Part shown: piece after piece, positions 1-5,245 of the stretch
Numbering within the stretch: the first letter of the stretch is position 1
How the letters are laid out: each line of letters opens with the position of its first letter
Source of the DNA: Candidatus Omnitrophota bacterium
GTDB lineage: Bacteria > Omnitrophota > Omnitrophia > Omnitrophales > Aquincolibacteriaceae
Assembly: GCA_023247135.1 (NCBI GenBank)
Contig: JAHFHB010000155.1
Coordinates: 1-5,274, forward strand
Length of the DNA: 5,274 nt
Direction: 5' to 3'
The notes under the pieces: model-generated
The model's database searches: none
Seen by the model: the letters and a program-made list of their open reading frames with translations, nothing else
What the model was told of the DNA's origin: nothing
Position numbers and translations under genes: made by a program

Positions 1-69
1 ATTGAGGCCGATAATCTCGATGAAACCGCTCGCGGCAGCGGCGGCTTTGGCCATACCGGACTGCATTAA
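1..69 (+). CDS. dut: dUTP diphosphatase (dUTPase), C-terminal end only
   Basis: The window opens inside a reading frame that ends at TAA 67-69 and encodes 22 residues. The tail contains RGSGGFGHTG, which matches motif V of trimeric dUTPases, the glycine-rich flexible C-terminal arm that closes over the active site of a neighbouring subunit. The enzyme hydrolyses dUTP to dUMP and pyrophosphate, keeping uracil out of DNA and supplying the dTMP precursor. Only motif V is in the window, so motifs I to IV cannot be checked. The next gene, ftsK, starts 15 nt after the stop, so the two are probably co-transcribed. The identification rests on one short but very characteristic motif at the expected position next to the C-terminus. 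Confidence 0.85.
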   Translation: MEADNLDETARGSGGFGHTGLH

Positions 70-84
70 TTCATAACCTTCATT

Positions 85-2544
85 ATGAAAAAAGAACGAC
101 TCAACGAAATTTGGGGAATATTCTTCCTGCTCACCGGCCTGTTTGCGCTGGCCAGCTTGTTTTTTTTCGATATGCGCGACGTGTCGTTTTACACCTCGCA
201 GCCCCTGGCCGCGGCGCGCAACACGACCGGCGTGGCGGGCGCTTACCTGGCCTTTGGCCTTTTCCTGACTTTTGGCATCAGCGCGTATGTCATTCCTGGG
301 GTATTTCTGCTTTGGTCCTTTTGTTTCTTTTCCCAACGTGTTCCCGAGCGCAAACTTTTTAAATTTGTCGGCCTTGCGATCGCTCTTTTTGCCACCGCCA
401 CGCTGGTTACGATTTCAAGCTTGCCCGAAGACCGCTTGGTGCGCGGCGGTGCGGTCGGTTATGCGGCAGGCGAACACCTCTTGCGCTACTTCGGTGCGAT
501 CGGCGGAACGATTTTGGCCAGCGCCTGCCTGCTGCTCTCCGTTTTACTGGCCACCGATTTCCTGATTTATCCGCTCATTCGCGAGACGCTCGCCAAACTG
601 CGCGAAACCCTGCAAAACTTTTTTGAAGACACGCAGGTGTTCATCGAAAAATCAACCGAAGTGATTCAGGCCTGGCGCGAAAGCAAACAAGAAAGTAAAA
701 CGTTGCCTGCGGCGGTGCCGGCGGAACTCAAAGCCCAAAATACGGCGGCCGCTAAGGCGCCTGTAAAATCTGCCGAGTTTAAGCGTGTGCCGATGGCGGA
801 TGTGAAAATCAAAGTAAAAGAGTACCGCCCGGATATTCCGGATTCGCCCGAGCTTGAAAAGGCCAAGAAAGAACTGCAAAAAGAAGAATTGAAAAATGCG
901 GTGACTGCGCCGGTTGAGAAAAAACCCGAGGCTGAAGTTGTGCCGGCGCAGGATGCGGCGCCGGTCCAGGATAAAACACTTCCCGTCAAAGCCGCTAAAA
1001 AACCGGAGAGCAGTGAAGACGTTGGCAAGCATGACGGGGTGGTGGGTTTCCGCCTTGGCGAAATCAAACCCTATGAACTTCCCAGCGTCAATTTGCTGCG
1101 CGTGCCTTTACTGAAGGCCGCGGGAACGGATAATCTTGAAGCTAATTCGCGTATCATGGAGCTGACGCTGGCGCAGTTTGGCATCGAAGTCAAAGTGGTC
1201 GAGGTTGAGCAGGGCCCCGTCATCACGCGCTATGAACTGCTGCCCGCGCCCGGTGTCAAAGTCAATTCCATCGCCTCGCTTTCGGATGATCTGGCGCTCG
1301 CGCTGAAGGCCACCAGCATCCGCTTGATCATTCCCATCCCTGGAAAATCTGCGATTGGGGTGGAAGTACCCAACTCTGTTTCAAGCACAGTCTCACTGCG
1401 TGAACTGATTGACTCGCGCGATTTTAAATCGCGCAGAAATGCCCTGCCGCTGGTACTCGGAAAAACGACAAGCGGCGCTTCGCTGGTTTCTGATCTGGCG
1501 ACGATGCCGCATATCCTGATTGCCGGTTCAACGGGCAGCGGAAAGACTGTGGCGGTTAATTCCATCATCATGGGCCTTTTGTATCATGCCACGCCGGATG
1601 ATTTAAAGTTCGTCATGGTGGATCCCAAGATGGTTGAAATGGCCTGTTACAACAAACTGCCGCACATGCTTGCGCCGGTGGTGACAGATTCCAGAAAGGC
1701 TGCGCACACGCTCAACTGGGTGGTGAGCGAAATGGAAAACCGCTACCGGCTTTTTGCCGCGGTCGGCGTGCGTAATATTCAAGCGTTCAACGGACGGCCC
1801 ATGTCGGAAGAAGCGATCAAAGCTGTGGAAGGCATCGAATCCGAGAATGTCATTCCGCATAAATTGCCTTACATCGTGGTCGTGATCGATGAATTAGCCG
1901 ACCTCATGCTGGTAGCGCAGGACAAAGTGGAGTCGGCCATTTTACGTTTGGCCCAGCTAGCGCGTGCGACGGGTATTCACCTGATTCTTGCCACGCAGCG
2001 CCCCTCGGTGGACGTCATCACGGGCGTGATTAAAGCCAATTTCCCGGCGCGTATCTCGTTCAAAGTGGCGTCCAAAGTCGACTCGCGCACGGTGTTGGAT
2101 TGTAATGGCGCCGATCAATTGATTGGCAAGGGGGACATGCTTTTTCTGCGGCCCGGCGAAGCCAAACCGATTCGCGGCCAGGCCCCGTATGTGACCGATG
2201 ATGAGATCAACGCCGTCGTGAAGTTCTGGACCGCACAGGGCCATCCGGATTACCTTTCAGATATTATTTCAGCGCAGGACGGCCGGCCGCGTAACGGTGC
2301 AGAAGAAAAAGATGAGCTTTTTGATGAAGCTGTGGCCGTGGTGCTGGAAACGGGCCAGGCTTCTACCTCCAATTTACAGCGCCGCATGCGTCTGGGTTAT
2401 ACCCGTGCGGCCCGTATTATTGACCAGATGGAAGCCGAAGGGCTTGTCGGGCCGGCCCAGGGCGCCAAACCGCGCGAAATCTACACTGAGCGCTTCCGGG
2501 AAAGCTCCAATACCCAGGCCGGAACCACCCAAACCGCTGATTGA
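85..2544 (+). CDS. ftsK: DNA translocase FtsK (FtsK/SpoIIIE family), full length
   Basis: This is a septum-located, hexameric, ATP-driven double-stranded DNA pump. In the family it clears chromosome termini from the closing division septum and activates XerCD recombination at dif. The 819-residue product has the family's full layout. About four hydrophobic membrane segments lie near residues 9-30, 50-80, 92-112 and 135-160. A charged Ala/Lys/Pro/Glu-rich linker spans about 170-325, and the alpha domain about 330-440. The RecA-like motor carries Walker A GSTGSGKT at 481-488 (Lys487), Walker B VVVIDE ending at D602-E603, and the conserved ATQRP at 636-640. A winged-helix gamma domain from about 743 to 807 includes RRMRLGYTRAARIIDQME, the part that reads polar DNA motifs (KOPS/SRS) in relatives. 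The length is usual for a compact FtsK, and no key residue is missing. The ATG at 85 is chosen because it directly precedes the first membrane segment, although no clear Shine-Dalgarno is visible. The gene lies 15 nt after dut, and a tRNA promoter overlaps its stop codon. Confidence 0.97.
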   Translation: MKKERLNEIWGIFFLLTGLFALASLFFFDMRDVSFYTSQPLAAARNTTGVAGAYLAFGLFLTFGISAYVIPGVFLLWSFCFFSQRVPERKLFKFVGLAIALFATATLVTISSLPEDRLVRGGAVGYAAGEHLLRYFGAIGGTILASACLLLSVLLATDFLIYPLIRETLAKLRETLQNFFEDTQVFIEKSTEVIQAWRESKQESKTLPAAVPAELKAQNTAAAKAPVKSAEFKRVPMADVKIKVKEYRPDIPDSPELEKAKKELQKEELKNAVTAPVEKKPEAEVVPAQDAAPVQDKTLPVKAAKKPESSEDVGKHDGVVGFRLGEIKPYELPSVNLLRVPLLKAAGTDNLEANSRIMELTLAQFGIEVKVVEVEQGPVITRYELLPAPGVKVNSIASLSDDLALALKATSIRLIIPIPGKSAIGVEVPNSVSSTVSLRELIDSRDFKSRRNALPLVLGKTTSGASLVSDLATMPHILIAGSTGSGKTVAVNSIIMGLLYHATPDDLKFVMVDPKMVEMACYNKLPHMLAPVVTDSRKAAHTLNWVVSEMENRYRLFAAVGVRNIQAFNGRPMSEEAIKAVEGIESENVIPHKLPYIVVVIDELADLMLVAQDKVESAILRLAQLARATGIHLILATQRPSVDVITGVIKANFPARISFKVASKVDSRTVLDCNGADQLIGKGDMLFLRPGEAKPIRGQAPYVTDDEINAVVKFWTAQGHPDYLSDIISAQDGRPRNGAEEKDELFDEAVAVVLETGQASTSNLQRRMRLGYTRAARIIDQMEAEGLVGPAQGAKPREIYTERFRESSNTQAGTTQTAD

Positions 2545-2570
2545 CCGTCCTGGCTCCAATCTCTTATAAT
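2541..2570 (+). promoter_or_regulatory. Sigma70-type promoter for the tRNA-Asn unit
   Basis: TTGACC (2541-2546) and a perfect TATAAT (2565-2570) are separated by 18 nt, close to the bacterial housekeeping consensus. The -35 box overlaps the TGA stop of ftsK (2542-2544). Transcription would start near 2577, giving a leader of roughly 100 nt before the tRNA at 2675. The next same-strand gene is the tRNA, so this is its likely promoter. A second, weaker -10-like TATACA at 2661-2666 has no matching -35 box. Confidence 0.7.
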
Positions 2571-2617
2571 AAAACAGTTTTGTGAGCATATTCCCGAAGG
2601 TTATTCAACACTTCATG

Positions 2618-2644
2618 TGTCATCCTGAGCGAAGCGAAGGATCT
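2618..2644 (+). repeat. Short interspersed palindromic (REP-like) repeat
   Basis: The stretch folds symmetrically. ATCCT (2622-2626) pairs with AGGAT (2638-2642). Two facing GA dinucleotides (2627-2628 and 2636-2637) can form tandem G-A pairs, then GC pairs with GC around a GAA loop (2631-2633). I recognise this motif, TCATCCTGAGCGAAGCGAAG, as one seen scattered in intergenic regions of many unrelated bacterial genomes. There is only one copy in this window, so its repetitive nature here is from memory rather than shown. It lies in the leader between the tRNA promoter and the tRNA. Confidence 0.6.
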
Positions 2645-2674
2645 CAAGAAGTTCGCTCTTTATACATAAGTTAT

Positions 2675-2965
2675 TCCCCTGTAGCTCAGTTGGTAAACTG
2701 ATGCCAACTTTAAATTCCGTCTGATTGACTTGGAAGCCCAGAGATGGGTGACAAGGCGCAAGCTGAAAAGCAGCGTGAGAGACTAAGCGACGGAAAACCC
2801 GTGAAAAGGGTTAAGCGATAGTCCGAACTCCCGACATAATCCACTAGCAAAACGGGAGAGATTGGCAGAAATGCCCAATCCTTCTGCGCAAGCAGAAGTA
2901 ACAAACTTGAGAGCAGGTGACTGTTAATCACCTTGTCCGAGGTTCGAGCCCTCGCGGGGGAGCCA
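2675..2965 (+). tRNA. tRNA-Asn (anticodon GUU), interrupted by a group I intron in the D-loop
   Basis: The gene has two exons, 2675-2694 and 2910-2965, which join into a canonical 76-nt tRNA. The acceptor stem is TCCCCTG (2675-2681) with CGGGGGA (2955-2961), containing one T-G wobble. The D-stem is GCTC (2684-2687) with GAGC (2911-2914) and its loop keeps the invariant GG. The anticodon stem is GGTGA (2916-2920) with TCACC (2928-2932). The loop is CTGTTAA with anticodon GTT at 2923-2925, which reads Asn codons AAC and AAU. The variable loop is TTGTC, and the T-arm is CGAGG/CCTCG around TTCGAGC (2938-2954). The discriminator is G2962 and CCA is encoded at 2963-2965. The D-loop is split by 215 nt after tRNA position 20. 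All stems are intact, so the gene looks functional once spliced. A linear tRNA search would probably miss it or find only the 3' part. Confidence 0.93.
2695..2909 (+). ncRNA. Group I self-splicing intron, 215 nt, no ORF
   Basis: The core signatures of group I introns are present. P1 pairs exon AGTTGGT (2688-2694) with the internal guide GCCAACT (2703-2709), leaving the required U-G wobble at the 5' splice site, and the intron ends in G2909 as group I introns do. P3 is TTCCGTC (2715-2721) with GACGGAA (2789-2795). P4 is CTTG (2729-2732) with CAAG (2752-2755). P5 is CCCA/TGGG (2737-2748) with a GAGA tetraloop. P6 is GCTG (2762-2765) with CAGC (2771-2774). P7 is GACTA (2781-2785) with TAGTC (2819-2823), and P8 is AACCC (2796-2800) with GGGTT (2808-2812). 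P9 is CTCCCG (2828-2833) with CGGGAG (2853-2858). Two more hairpins follow: 2860-2880 with a GAAA loop and one bulge, and 2881-2898 with a GCAA loop. AAGCGATAGTCC matches the conserved S element. No P2 helix fits between P1 and P3, and no clear P10 was found. There is no room for a homing endonuclease. In bacteria such introns excise themselves by two guanosine-started transesterifications. The subgroup is not assigned. Confidence 0.92.
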
Positions 2966-2973
2966 TTCCGAAG

Positions 2974-3013
2974 ATGAGAGCCCTTTGGCCACCAGGTCAA
3001 AGGGCTTTCTCAT
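2974..3013. terminator. Long hairpin after tRNA-Asn, probable terminator, possibly bidirectional
   Basis: GCCCTTTGGCC (2980-2990) pairs with GGTCAAAGGGC (2995-3005) around an ACCA loop, with one G-T pair. The stem is extended by ATGAGA (2974-2979) and TCTCAT (3008-3013) past a two-base bulge. It starts 9 nt after the tRNA CCA end and lies 20 nt beyond the stop of the opposing truncated gene. The position between converging units fits a terminator for both strands. The following T-run is poor (TTTCTC), so efficiency is uncertain. Confidence 0.6.
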
Positions 3014-3032
3014 TTGTGGGTAAAGAGTTCCG

Positions 3033-3248
3033 TCAGTGAGAGAGTAGTTCTGCGTCATTGGGGATTTTATCGGTATTCATCACATGATGCATTGCATTAC
3101 CGAGCGAATTTTCCCAAGATTCATATTCGCCACTGCCTGGCTTCACATCAATGTTGAGTTTATCTTTTACGCGAGAGCGAACAATGTCTTCGATGCCAAT
3201 CGAAGAATCTTTAAGGAAACCTTGTTTGGTCGATTGGTAAACAATCAT
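3033..3248 (-). pseudogene. N-terminal stub of a DUF2075-like (helicase-type) protein
   Basis: The 71-residue frame starts MIVYQSTKQGFL and contains WENSLGNAMHHVMNTDKIPNDA. From memory this resembles the first ~65 residues of DUF2075-type ATPase/helicase proteins, which begin MIVYQATK..F and carry a W.NSL...-IP-DA segment before a predicted nuclease-like region and a large P-loop domain. The similarity stops at the DA pair (around 3051), after which only ELLSH and a stop follow. No P-loop or later domain exists in the window. The ATG overlaps the mazG-like stop as TAATG, which indicates translational coupling in the original operon. No Shine-Dalgarno is obvious. I read it as a gene truncated by deletion or rearrangement beside the tRNA unit. 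A genuine small protein of unknown function is the alternative. Confidence 0.55.
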
Positions 3249-3595
3249 TAAAGTTTATTGTACTTAATGTGCTTACCCTTGGCTTTTGCAATGGGGTATT
3301 TTTGACGGTTTTTCGCCATTTTAATTTCAATGGCTTTGGAGAGATCGACGCCTAAATTATCAGAAAGCTCGAACAGGTACATCGCAACATCAGCAAGCTC
3401 ATCAGCGATTTCGCCCTTACATTTTTTCGCGTGAGTAATAACTTCGCTTGGTTTTTTCCATTGGAAATGCTCAAGAACTTCAGCGGCCTCTAAGACCAAT
3501 GACAAAGCCAAATCTTTATGATTGTGAAATTGCGCCCAATCTCGATCATCCCTAAATTTTTTAATCTTTCTTATTATTTTTTTTATTTCGCTCAT
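3248..3595 (-). CDS. MazG-like nucleotide pyrophosphohydrolase (RS21-C6/dCTPase type)
   Basis: The all-alpha NTP pyrophosphohydrolase family cleaves (d)NTPs to (d)NMP and pyrophosphate using Mg ions held by an ExxE...ExxD motif. Both halves are present in this 115-residue protein: E36-A-A-E39 and E66-L-A-D69. The W20..F23 and HFQW (43-46) positions match the RS21-C6-like branch, which often prefers dCTP or modified cytosine nucleotides. The substrate cannot be told from sequence. It is a single-domain, complete-length protein with no signal or membrane segment, so it is cytoplasmic. AAAAGGT lies about 6 nt before the ATG and supports this start. The coding strand is visibly richer in A and T than ftsK. 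Upstream is a damaged HTH gene whose unshifted frame would run into this gene. Downstream the stop overlaps the DUF2075-like start. The setting suggests it was one part of a three-gene accessory cassette. Confidence 0.85.
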   Translation of the reverse strand: MSEIKKIIRKIKKFRDDRDWAQFHNHKDLALSLVLEAAEVLEHFQWKKPSEVITHAKKCKGEIADELADVAMYLFELSDNLGVDLSKAIEIKMAKNRQKYPIAKAKGKHIKYNKL

Positions 3596-3607
3596 TCTTA
3601 CCTTTTA

Positions 3608-3766
3608 TCAGCTTTTCAATGTGATAACTTTGAATCTTGTTGGCTTAGACTTACGGTTGAGCCAGCGGTTCACGGTTGAGAAGGCGACGCCCAGCTTGAT
3701 GGCAACCTCTTGCTGGGGAATTTTGTTTTCAAGCCTGTGTTTTTCGAGTTTTTCGATGATGTCCAT
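3608..3766 (-). CDS. Small XRE-type helix-turn-helix protein, C-terminus apparently frameshifted
   Basis: From ATG 3766 the frame gives 52 residues with a clear DNA-binding helix-turn-helix: IPQQEVAIKLGV (helix 2 and turn) followed by AFSTVNRWLNRKSKP (recognition helix). It probably acts as a small transcription regulator. After KP the read frame gives only TRFKVITLKS and a stop. Moving one base instead gives NKIQSYHIEKLIKGKNER, the type of last helix expected in this family, and that frame runs to a stop at 3561-3563, overlapping the mazG-like start. A one-base loss near 3640-3642 (or a sequencing error) explains this. The start is chosen at 3766 because the HTH begins there. A longer frame back to 3955 only overlaps the ATPase gene and is discarded. 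AAGGA lies 10 nt upstream. The gene starts 41 nt after the ATPase stop on the same strand. Confidence 0.7.
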   Translation of the reverse strand: MDIIEKLEKHRLENKIPQQEVAIKLGVAFSTVNRWLNRKSKPTRFKVITLKS

Positions 3767-3807
3767 ACTTTGCCTGTCCTTAGCCGGTCTTTTACGGGGG
3801 AGCGCCC

Positions 3808-4950
3808 TTAGAGCTGTTGTATTTCCTGCATAAAATCCCGCACAGGAAGGACTTCCACGCCGGAAGCGTGTTTGAATCTTCTTTTGCCCGTGTAAACAAG
3901 AAGGGAACGTTTCAATTTTACGCTTTCGTTTAAAGCCGAAAGCCCGGCGAACCATTTTTTTTCAGGATCGGTACCGGACTTGGCTTCAATTCCAATTAAT
4001 TCTTTTCCCCGCTGAATAACGAAATCAACTTCCACGGAATTTTTGCCGGCGGACCAATAAGAAATTTGATCGCATTCAAGCCGGTCAAGCTCCCGGTAAG
4101 CTTTGAGTGTCTGCGCAATAAATCCTTCGAACAAAGATCCCTTTTCCTCAATCGCAAGCCCCTCCAATTGTTTTTTCGCGGCCCTGACAACTCCGGAATC
4201 GCACCAATAAAGTTTCGGATGCACCTTTTGGCGGACCCTTAATTTGTTTTCATAGGCCGGTATTTGAAATGCTATTAGCGTATCTTCCAAAATTTGCAGA
4301 TATCCTTCAACCGTCGACCGGGCAACTCCGCAGTCTCTGCCAAGCGACTCAACATTAATAACCTGTGCATGAAAAAGTGCCGCGACCGGCAGAAAACGGG
4401 CAAATCCGGGGAGGTTTCTCACTATTGCTTCAGCTTGAATCTCTTCTTTCAAATAGAGCTGCAAATAAGCTGAGAGCTGTTCCTGAGGACTCGTGGAATT
4501 CCAAACAAGAGGAATCGACCCATTCCGAAGCACTTTATCCAGTGAAAAGTCATCTCCCAATTCTTGGGGAAGAAGAGGATGCATCCATTTTTGAACAGCC
4601 CTCCCGCCCAAAAGATTTACCCCCGCCCGTCTAAGTTTGCGCGCGCTTGAGCCGAGCAGGGCAAATTTTATCTTTTTCTCTTCGATAAAACGGTGGGCTT
4701 CATTTAAAAGCTGCGGCAGGCGCTGCACTTCATCGACAACCACCCAATCTCCGCGTTTGACCAACGACAAATCTTCGGCAAAAGCCTGAGGCTTTGAAAG
4801 GTAGAGCTGATAAAGACCTTCATCAAGCAAGTTGATGATTTTGGCATCTTTGAAAGCGTGGCGGATCAGAGTGCTCTTGCCAACACCTCTCATGCCGAGT
4901 AAAAAGAAACTGGATTTCGGGGGATGAAAAAGCCGCGTATAATTTTTCAT
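3808..4950 (-). CDS. AAA-family ATPase with C-terminal DUF4143 domain (COG1373 type)
   Basis: The 380-residue cytoplasmic protein has Walker A GMRGVGKST at 19-27 (Lys25), Walker B WVVVDE ending at D73-E74, and a sensor-like FALLGSSARKL at 96-106. A winged-helix-like region follows at about 195-230, then HPKLYWCDSGV at 244-254. The C-terminal part resembles a PD-(D/E)xK nuclease fold, with E275, then E307-V-D309 and E322-A-K324, which is the usual form of the DUF4143 domain. The length and order match COG1373 proteins. Their biological role is poorly established, and DNA binding and roles in mobile or competing gene sets have been suggested. It is complete, with no missing motif. GAGG sits about 9 nt before the ATG. 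Transcription probably starts from the promoter/operator at 4968-5007. No terminator is visible after the stop, so read-through into the HTH gene is possible. Confidence 0.9.
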   Translation of the reverse strand: MKNYTRLFHPPKSSFFLLGMRGVGKSTLIRHAFKDAKIINLLDEGLYQLYLSKPQAFAEDLSLVKRGDWVVVDEVQRLPQLLNEAHRFIEEKKIKFALLGSSARKLRRAGVNLLGGRAVQKWMHPLLPQELGDDFSLDKVLRNGSIPLVWNSTSPQEQLSAYLQLYLKEEIQAEAIVRNLPGFARFLPVAALFHAQVINVESLGRDCGVARSTVEGYLQILEDTLIAFQIPAYENKLRVRQKVHPKLYWCDSGVVRAAKKQLEGLAIEEKGSLFEGFIAQTLKAYRELDRLECDQISYWSAGKNSVEVDFVIQRGKELIGIEAKSGTDPEKKWFAGLSALNESVKLKRSLLVYTGKRRFKHASGVEVLPVRDFMQEIQQL

Positions 4951-4967
4951 AGAATCCTCGATTTTTA

Positions 4968-5004
4968 ACTTACCGTGAATTATGCCTCATTTTCCACGGT
5001 AAGT
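4968..5004. promoter_or_regulatory. Inverted repeat (probable operator) around the ATPase promoter
   Basis: ACTTACCGTG (4968-4977) and CACGGTAAGT (4995-5004) form a perfect 10-bp inverted repeat with a 17-nt spacer. One arm covers the end of the -35 box and part of the promoter spacer. The other lies at the transcription start, just past the -10 box. Because only one arm would be transcribed, this is more likely a protein-binding site on DNA than an RNA hairpin. Repression by the ATPase itself, which has a winged-helix-like region, or by another regulator is inference. Confidence 0.65.
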
Positions 5005-5007
5005 CAA
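4979..5007 (-). promoter_or_regulatory. Promoter of the DUF4143 ATPase gene
   Basis: On the minus strand TTGACT (5007-5002) and CATAAT (4984-4979) are separated by 17 nt, a good sigma70 match. The predicted start near 4972 leaves a short leader of about 20 nt containing the GAGG ribosome-binding site before the ATG at 4950. The boxes interlock with the inverted repeat at 4968-5004. Confidence 0.65.
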
Positions 5008-5032
5008 CGACCCCGAAAAAAAGACGCGCTCC

Positions 5033-5051
5033 CATGATTTTCAAAGTCATG
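5033..5051. repeat. 19-bp imperfect palindrome
   Basis: The segment reads CATGATTTTCAAAGTCATG: arms CATGA/TCATG and TTT/AAA around a central C, with a single mismatched position on each side. It lies in the gene-free area upstream of the ATPase promoter. It could be a dimeric protein binding site, but no function is shown. Confidence 0.4.
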
Positions 5052-5190
5052 CAGATTGCAAGTTGTAGTTTCAAATTGCATAAACTCGACAGAAAGTTTC
5101 TATACTGAAAATATTTTTTTAGGAGCTTTCAATTCACCTGCAAATTAGTCTGCAAAAGTCCTATTTCCTTCGATCATTCCACCCGAGCCG
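5052..5190. other. Gene-free stretch with a promoter-like segment and orphan RBS-like site
   Basis: I see no supported gene here. On the plus strand TTGCAT (5076-5081) and TATACT (5101-5106) resemble promoter boxes with a long 19-nt spacer, and AGGAGC (5121-5126) resembles a ribosome-binding site. No ATG, GTG or TTG follows at usable distance. The frame after it opens only with ATT and closes after about 28 codons, at the TGA at 5221-5223. It may be the remnant of a lost gene start. Confidence 0.3.
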
Positions 5191-5245
5191 CCATCTGACT
5201 ACGATCTCTCACACATTTCAATGATGAGAGAGCGTAGTCAGACGG
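5191..5245. repeat. Large imperfect hairpin (inverted repeat), 17 paired bases plus closing CC/GG
   Basis: TCTGACTACG (5194-5203) pairs with CGTAGTCAGA (5233-5242), then TCTCTCA (5205-5211) with TGAGAGA (5225-5231), with one A/G mismatch between the two blocks and a 13-nt loop. CC/GG (5191-5192, 5244-5245) extends it past a second mismatch. No T-run follows, so it is not a typical terminator. Confidence 0.7.

Noticed and set aside
652..1067. Minus-strand frames opposite the ftsK linker
   Set aside because: They are shadows of the low-complexity Ala/Lys/Glu linker of ftsK, with arginine- or serine-rich false translations.
2661..2666. TATACA as an alternative tRNA promoter -10
   Set aside because: No reasonable -35 box lies 16-18 nt upstream. 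The 2541-2570 promoter is much stronger.
2710..3000. 96-residue minus-strand open frame over the tRNA and intron
   Set aside because: It is the antisense of tRNA exon 2, the intron and the terminator. Its GSPARARTSDKV string is a typical false translation of a tRNA complement, and there is no protein family signal.
3608..3955. Longer 115-residue version of the HTH gene
   Set aside because: The first ~63 residues overlap the 3' end of the ATPase gene out of frame and look like shadow sequence. The real HTH begins at 3766.
5033..5060. Possible tRNA-Ser(UGA)-like anticodon arm on the minus strand (TTTGAAA loop)
   Set aside because: There is no D-arm, T-arm or acceptor stem around it, and the stem has a mismatch. 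It is better described as a palindrome.
5004..5081. Short minus-strand frame of about 25 codons from ATG 5081
   Set aside because: It has no ribosome-binding site, no recognisable family, and runs into the ATPase promoter -35 box.
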